Positions 52,513 to 57,236 of a stretch of 57,236 nt of DNA are shown here, in pieces; position 1 is the stretch's first letter; every line of letters starts with the position of its first letter. The notes beneath the pieces were generated by a model. The model was not told the DNA's origin and made no database searches. It was given only the letters and a program-made list of their open reading frames with translations. The stretch is from Alphaproteobacteria bacterium. Lineage in GTDB: Bacteria > Pseudomonadota > Alphaproteobacteria > UBA2966. The translations under genes were made by a program, and so were the position numbers. The stretch is from positions 1-57,236 of the forward strand of contig JABILA010000080.1 of the NCBI GenBank assembly GCA_018654745.1, in the 5' to 3' direction.

Positions 52513-53466
52513 ATGGTATCGCAAGACAACACCGAAGGCACGCGCGCCAAAATGCGCATCGGCACACGGGGCAGCCCTCTGGCTCTGGCCCAGGCGCACG
52601 AAACCCGCGATCTGCTGATTGCGGCACATGATGACCTTGGCATCGATGACGTCGAAATAGTCGTTATCAGCACCAAAGGAGATCGGGTGCTGGATCGGGC
52701 CTTGTCTGAAATCGGTGGCAAAGGCCTGTTTACCGAAGAAATTGAAACCGGCCTCGCGGATGGCAGCATTGACATTGCCGTGCACTCCATGAAAGACATG
52801 CCGACCGAATTGCCGGATGGCCTGATTATTCCCTGTCTCCTGCCACGCGAAGATGTGCGTGATGTCTTCATCAGTAATAAAGCCTCGCGTTTGCAGGATC
52901 TGCCCCAGGGTGCCGTCATCGGTTCCGCCTCGCTGCGTCGTCAGGCGCAGATAAAGTTCCAGCGACCGGATCTGCAAGTCGTGACGTTCCGGGGCAATGT
53001 TCAAAGCCGGTTGCGCAAACTGGAAGAAGATGTTGTGGATGCAACCTTGCTGGCACAGGCGGGGTTGAACCGTCTGGATATGGCTCATGTCGCAACCGAA
53101 ACGTTATCCGTCGAACAGATGCTGCCAGCCGTGGCACAAGGTGCGATCGGCATTGAATGTCGTGACGGTGACACGCGTGTTCTGGCCTATCTCACTCCGC
53201 TTGCCTGCGCTGATACAATGGCCTGTGTGACTGCTGAACGTGCGGTTCTGGCCGCACTGGACGGGTCCTGCCGGACACCCATTGCTGCCCTGGCAACCTT
53301 GCAGGACGGGCGGATCAGTTTGCGCGCAAAGGTTCTTCGCCCTGATGGATCAGAAGCACTTGAGACAACCCGTGAAGGGGATGTGGCCGATGCCCGGGCT
53401 TTGGGTCAGGATGCCGGTGACGAGCTTAAGCAAAAGGCTGGTCCAGATTTTATGACTGCCGAGTAG
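52513..53466 (+). CDS. hemC: Hydroxymethylbilane synthase (porphobilinogen deaminase)
   Basis: The 317-residue enzyme joins four porphobilinogens into hydroxymethylbilane. It shows RIGTRGSPLALAQA, HSMKDMPTE (H91-D95), the RGNVQSRL substrate loop and the dipyrromethane-binding Cys253 (GSCRTP). The first ~13 residues before MRIGT are extra, so ATG 52552 is an alternative start. hemD follows after 9 nt on the same strand. Confidence 0.97.
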   Translation: MVSQDNTEGTRAKMRIGTRGSPLALAQAHETRDLLIAAHDDLGIDDVEIVVISTKGDRVLDRALSEIGGKGLFTEEIETGLADGSIDIAVHSMKDMPTELPDGLIIPCLLPREDVRDVFISNKASRLQDLPQGAVIGSASLRRQAQIKFQRPDLQVVTFRGNVQSRLRKLEEDVVDATLLAQAGLNRLDMAHVATETLSVEQMLPAVAQGAIGIECRDGDTRVLAYLTPLACADTMACVTAERAVLAALDGSCRTPIAALATLQDGRISLRAKVLRPDGSEALETTREGDVADARALGQDAGDELKQKAGPDFMTAE

Positions 53467-53475
53467 GTATCAGCC

Positions 53476-54198
53476 ATGCGTCTTCTTAATACCCGCCCTA
53501 CAGAAGACGCATTATCCTTGACCGCAGCCCTGGAAGCCATGGGTCACGAAGTGATCTCCGCGCCTTTGCTAAGCATTGAAGATGTTGAAGGCGACCTGCC
53601 TGATCTCGCGGATGTTTATGGATTATTGGCCACCAGTGCCAATGGTCTGCGGGCCTTTGCAGGCAAATCGGATCGCCGGGACCTGAAAGTCTTTGCCGTT
53701 GGTGACGCCACAGCACGAACAGCTTCTGCCAAGGGTTTTGACGATGTCTCCACAGCGTCTGGCGATGTCGATGCCCTGGCGGACCTGGTCAAGGCAACAT
53801 GTCAGCCCGGAAATGGTATATTACTGCATGTTGCAGGTAGCGCCGTTGCCGGTGATCTGGGTGGCAATCTGGATGCCGCGGGATATAAGGTACAGCGTCT
53901 GGTATTGTACAAGGCGTTGGTCGCAGGTGTTCTACCGGATCAGGTGGAAAAAATGCTGACAGCTGGTGACCTTGATGGTGTCATGTTGTATTCACCGCGC
54001 ACAGCCGCCACATTTGTGGCGCTTGTGCAGGCGGCAGGTCTTGAAAAGGCTTGTGCGACTGCCGATGTCTGGTGTCTCAGCCCGGCCGTGGCCAACAAGG
54101 CCCGGGATTTGCCGTGGCGGCGCATTCATACGTCCGGACGTCCGGAACAAGAGGCATTGCTGGATCTGTTGGCACAAATGACTTCCGGAGAACCCTGA
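53476..54198 (+). CDS. hemD: Uroporphyrinogen-III synthase
   Basis: The 240-residue protein begins MRLLNTRPTEDALSLTAALEAMGHEVISAPLLSIE and has the two-lobed HemD pattern (YGLLATSANGLRAFA in lobe 1, VMLYSPRTAATFVALV in lobe 2). It cyclises and inverts ring D. Conservation in the family is low, but position between hemC and the mitofilin gene makes the call secure. Confidence 0.95.
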   Translation: MRLLNTRPTEDALSLTAALEAMGHEVISAPLLSIEDVEGDLPDLADVYGLLATSANGLRAFAGKSDRRDLKVFAVGDATARTASAKGFDDVSTASGDVDALADLVKATCQPGNGILLHVAGSAVAGDLGGNLDAAGYKVQRLVLYKALVAGVLPDQVEKMLTAGDLDGVMLYSPRTAATFVALVQAAGLEKACATADVWCLSPAVANKARDLPWRRIHTSGRPEQEALLDLLAQMTSGEP

Positions 54199-54202
54199 GA
54201 CC

Positions 54203-55594
54203 ATGAGCGACAAAAAAGACGACGGTTCCGACGAACCAGAGGTCATCATCGTACCGCCCGAGGACCAGGACATCATCCCGCCCGACAGCAAGCATGCTGA
54301 CGATTCTGCTTTTGTTGATGGCGAAGCGATGCCTTTTGAAAATAATGAACCCGTGCGAAAAGCCTCACGCCTCGGCACCTGGATTGTATTGCTGGTTGTG
54401 GCGGCATTTGTTGGCGGCTTCGTGGCCTGGCCAAAACTGGCCCCGACGCTCGAGCCGTGGTTGCCTGAAAGCCTGAAGCCGGGGACCAGCCGCCTGGTAG
54501 AAGTGACCAAGGCGCTGGACGAACTGGCCGTACGCATAGCGACACTCAAAACCAGCGCTGTTGATCAGAATGTCATTGTGGATCTTGAGGACCGGATCAA
54601 GGCGGAGCTGGCGGAGTTACGCAAAAAAGTTTCTGAAATTGCCGCCCGCCCTGTCTTGCCGGAAAGTCTGGCAGATGATGTTTTGGCGCTGGCTGCCCGC
54701 TTCGAAGATTTGAGTGCACAGTTGCAGCAGGAAGTCGCAACTTTAAAAGAACAGATCGGGTCGCTCGGGACGACTGCATCAAACCAAAGCTCTGATTCCG
54801 GTCAGGCACAGACCGTCGCATTGCCTGATGAAATCCGCACAAGTTTGCAAACTTTTTCCGCTGCCCTGCAGGATCTGACAAACCGGGTCACGGGGCTGGA
54901 GGGTAATACGGAGGTTGCGAGCACAGCGGCACCTGCTGAACATGCTCATGATAATTTGACCGCAGAAGTTTCTGCGCTCAAAAGCCTGACCGCAGATCTT
55001 GTTGCGCGATTGTCAGCTGCTGAAGCCAGGCTGGCAGCTGTTGCTGATGCCAGCGTCGGCGGTGCCGGTGCGGCCCTGGTCGCAGCCGCAGGTCAGTTGC
55101 GCAGCCGTATTGAAAGCGGACTGGCTTTTGATGTCGATCTCGGGACCGTGCAAACTCTGGCGGGAGCGGATGATAGCCTCAAGGCCACGCTTGCCGATCT
55201 TCAGTCAGGCATGGGTGGCATCGCGTCGCTATCCACATTGGCCCGTGACTTCTCGGCAGTTGCCGGTGATGTTCTTGCCGCAGCGAAGCCGCCGGCCAGC
55301 AACTGGATGGAAAAGGTCTGGCGGCGTTTGTCGTCCATGGTCAGCGTTCGTCGCACAGGCGATGTGTCCGGTGATGATGTTGCCGCCCGGATCGCCCGAA
55401 CCGAAATGCATCTGAATGCCGGAGACCTTGCTGCCGCCCTGAACGAAGTGAAAGACTTGACGGGTGCTGCGGCGGAAGCTGTCGGGCCCTGGCTGCAAAA
55501 GGCCCAGGTGCATTTTAAAACGATGACCGCACTTGATGATCTGACCCGACAGGCCGTGCAACGACTGGCTCAACCGGCAGGGGCCGTAAAATGA
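54203..55594 (+). CDS. Mitofilin (Mic60)-like inner-membrane protein, COG4223
   Basis: The 463-residue protein has an acidic N-terminal cytoplasmic tail (1-55), one transmembrane helix (GTWIVLLVVAAFVGGFVAW, 58-76), a long coiled-coil periplasmic region (about 90-260) and a C-terminal mitofilin-like domain. Alphaproteobacterial homologues of mitochondrial Mic60 lie beside haem genes and shape intracytoplasmic membranes. It is 4 nt after hemD and overlaps hemY by 4 nt (ATGA). Confidence 0.93.
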   Translation: MSDKKDDGSDEPEVIIVPPEDQDIIPPDSKHADDSAFVDGEAMPFENNEPVRKASRLGTWIVLLVVAAFVGGFVAWPKLAPTLEPWLPESLKPGTSRLVEVTKALDELAVRIATLKTSAVDQNVIVDLEDRIKAELAELRKKVSEIAARPVLPESLADDVLALAARFEDLSAQLQQEVATLKEQIGSLGTTASNQSSDSGQAQTVALPDEIRTSLQTFSAALQDLTNRVTGLEGNTEVASTAAPAEHAHDNLTAEVSALKSLTADLVARLSAAEARLAAVADASVGGAGAALVAAAGQLRSRIESGLAFDVDLGTVQTLAGADDSLKATLADLQSGMGGIASLSTLARDFSAVAGDVLAAAKPPASNWMEKVWRRLSSMVSVRRTGDVSGDDVAARIARTEMHLNAGDLAAALNEVKDLTGAAAEAVGPWLQKAQVHFKTMTALDDLTRQAVQRLAQPAGAVK

Positions 55595-57012
55595 TCCGCG
55601 CCACTATCATGTTTGTTGCCCTGTTCGCGGCTGCACTGGCCGCGGCCTGGCTTGCCGATAATCCAGGACAACTTGTTATTGACTGGCAGGGCTGGCGGGT
55701 CGAAGCACCAGTAGCACTGGTTGCCGTTGCCCTGTTCTTGCTGTTTGGATTGTTCGGCCTTTCTCACCGTTTCTGGCTCTGGCTTGGGCGCTCGCCTGAA
55801 GCCATGGCGCGCAACCGTGAACACAAACGTGAACGCCAGGGATATGAAGCCCTGACCAAAGGACTGGTCGCTGTCGCCGCCGGTGACGCGTCACAAGCGC
55901 GCACCCTGGCGAGGCAGGCAGAGAACCTGCTGGACTCACCTCCGCTGACACGATTGTTGTCAGCGCAAGCCGCCCAGCTGGATGGCGACGATGCATCTGC
56001 CCGGCACTATTTCGAGGAAATGCTCGGCAGCAAAGATACGGAATTTCTTGCGCTGCGGGGATTGCTGACGTCCGCTCTGCGGGAAGGCGATCAAACCGCC
56101 GCACTCGAATATGCGACCAGAGCGCATCGGGCACGTCCCGACGCTGACTGGGCGACCCGCGCTCTTTTTGATATTCAGGCCCAGTCTGGTTTGTGGAAAG
56201 AAGCCCAGGCAACATTGGCGGATGCCGGCAAACAAAATGCCCTGACACCTGAAGACACACGCCGCCGCACGGCCATCGCCCTGCATGCACAGGCGATGAC
56301 AGCCGAGGCGGATGGCAGTCGTCGCCAGGCGATAAAACTTTTTGAACAGGCGCATAAGGCCGCACCCGGATTTGTGCCAATTACCGTTGATGGTTCGCGT
56401 CTGCTGCTGGCTGCCAACAAAATCCGGCGTGCTTCGGATATGATTGAAACTTGCTGGCAGGAAAACCCACATCCGGCTTTGGCTGATCTCTATCAGACTT
56501 TGTGGTCAGGCGAAAAACCGGGTTATGTGATGCAACGACTTGAGCGTTTACACGCGCTTAAGCCTGGCAGCCGGGAAGGCCGCATGGCCCTGGCAACCCA
56601 TCTGATCCAGCTGCGCAAATTTGATGAAGCCCGTGCACAACTGGCACCCCTGGTCGCCGAAAGTGCGCCATCGACGCCTGAACAAAGATTGTGCCAGATC
56701 ATGGCCGACCTGGAAGAAGGCGAAAGCGGGCAGGCCGCCGCCGCCAGACAGTGGCTATTGCGCATGGAAACAGCACCGGCAAATCCGGCCTGGGCATGCA
56801 CAGAATGTGGTGCCGTCAGTGATGACTGGTCACCCCACTGCACTGCCTGTAACACCTTTGATGTCCTCGAATGGCAGTCCCTGCCCGAGCCTTTGGAAGA
56901 TCTGGAAGGCCTGGTTCGCAGCGCTTCCTCGATTGATGAAACTGACGCACCTGTCGAGGCCTCACAGACCGCCCCGTCACCAGACATTGACGAACGCCCC
57001 GCTTCGGCGTAA
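55591..57012 (+). CDS. hemY: HemY N-terminal-domain protein with TPRs and zinc ribbon
   Basis: The 473-residue protein has two N-terminal transmembrane segments (ATIMFVALFAAALAAAWLA and VALVAVALFLLFGLFGL), a HemY_N domain, then TPR-like helical repeats. A C-terminal zinc ribbon has C403, C406, C417 and C420. It is linked by position and homology to haem/porphyrin metabolism, but its exact role is unsettled; it is unrelated to protoporphyrinogen oxidase of the same name. ATGA coupling to the mitofilin gene is clear. It is the last gene of the haem run. Confidence 0.92.
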   Translation: MIRATIMFVALFAAALAAAWLADNPGQLVIDWQGWRVEAPVALVAVALFLLFGLFGLSHRFWLWLGRSPEAMARNREHKRERQGYEALTKGLVAVAAGDASQARTLARQAENLLDSPPLTRLLSAQAAQLDGDDASARHYFEEMLGSKDTEFLALRGLLTSALREGDQTAALEYATRAHRARPDADWATRALFDIQAQSGLWKEAQATLADAGKQNALTPEDTRRRTAIALHAQAMTAEADGSRRQAIKLFEQAHKAAPGFVPITVDGSRLLLAANKIRRASDMIETCWQENPHPALADLYQTLWSGEKPGYVMQRLERLHALKPGSREGRMALATHLIQLRKFDEARAQLAPLVAESAPSTPEQRLCQIMADLEEGESGQAAAARQWLLRMETAPANPAWACTECGAVSDDWSPHCTACNTFDVLEWQSLPEPLEDLEGLVRSASSIDETDAPVEASQTAPSPDIDERPASA

Positions 57013-57067
57013 TTTCGCGCCGAATTCCGCAAGGCCCTCCAATTACAGGCCCTTGCCCGAATAATGT

Positions 57068-57142
<75 letters not shown>

Positions 57143-57207
57143 TTTTTCTTCAATAAAATCAGTGTATTACAGCGTATCTGGAATTTCAATTTCAGGTGTA
57201 AATCTTT

Positions 57208-57229
57208 CATGGTGCACTCATGGTGCACT
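57208..57229. repeat. Two adjacent copies of CATGGTGCACT
   Basis: The 11-mer occurs at 57208-57218 and 57219-57229 with no spacer, and each holds the GTGCAC palindrome. Its position 66 nt after a tRNA 3' end suggests integrase arm sites of a second integrated element starting beyond the right edge. Confidence 0.55.
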
Positions 57230-57236
57230 TCGTGTT

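Overview
The window reads as a chromosome segment of an alphaproteobacterium. The evidence is a 1620-residue L_180-type NAD-glutamate dehydrogenase, a mitofilin-like COG4223 protein in a hemC-hemD-mitofilin-hemY run, a DUF1674 (SDHAF4-type) succinate dehydrogenase assembly factor, and an rsmB-rpe-heparinase series. I cannot name the genus from sequence alone.

Positions 1-10223 are the right-hand part of an integrated mobile element that continues past the left edge. It ends in a 3' fragment of a tRNA-Gly(GCC) gene (10178-10223), next to a P4-type tyrosine integrase and an AlpA-like excisionase. To their left lies a tightly packed rightward operon: a WYL-domain regulator of the BrxR/CapW type, a DUF6499/DUF2285-type protein, a 59-residue small protein, and a 1019-residue primase-polymerase/helicase. 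Both outer junctions of this operon are 4-nt ATGA overlaps, and two matching palindromes precede it. Further left are unrecognised cargo genes, an XRE repressor and a GAGRP-type small-terminase-like protein. This content fits a phage satellite or small mobilisable element and is the most likely place for an undescribed system. The element is visibly more A+T-rich than the DNA after 10224.

Positions 10224-19604 hold core and membrane genes: a lone CheY-like receiver, a small membrane protein, a MipA/OmpV porin-like protein, the large glutamate dehydrogenase, a UMF1-family MFS transporter, and a secreted HExxH protein.

Positions 19607-37122 hold YbjQ and purH followed by a surface-polysaccharide locus. 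The locus has a CapD-like epimerase/dehydratase, a WecA/WbpL-like initiating transferase, an O-antigen ligase/polymerase, a GT4 glycosyltransferase, two tandem AsnB-type amidotransferases, two methyltransferases, a MurJ/Wzx-like flippase, a UDP-sugar dehydrogenase, an RfaH-like NusG paralogue and a winged-helix regulator with its own operator cluster. UDP-sugar dehydrogenase plus AsnB-like enzymes suggests a polymer with uronamide sugars. The locus lies between purH and a heparinase-rpe-rsmB run, which are often neighbours in relatives.

Positions 37257-47827 contain heparinase II/III, rpe, rsmB, the DUF1674 factor, a TSUP permease, a TetR regulator, acetyl-CoA synthetase, a creatininase-family hydrolase, a Rieske protein, an EVE protein and gpsA. 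Positions 47959-51307 hold a TetR/oxidoreductase pair sharing two matched operators and a DUF427-adenylate cyclase fusion; these separate gpsA from tsaD. Positions 52513-57012 are the haem run hemC-hemD-mitofilin-hemY. The window ends with tRNA-Thr(CGT) and tandem 11-bp repeats that may mark another integrated element. No gap between genes exceeds about 260 bases.
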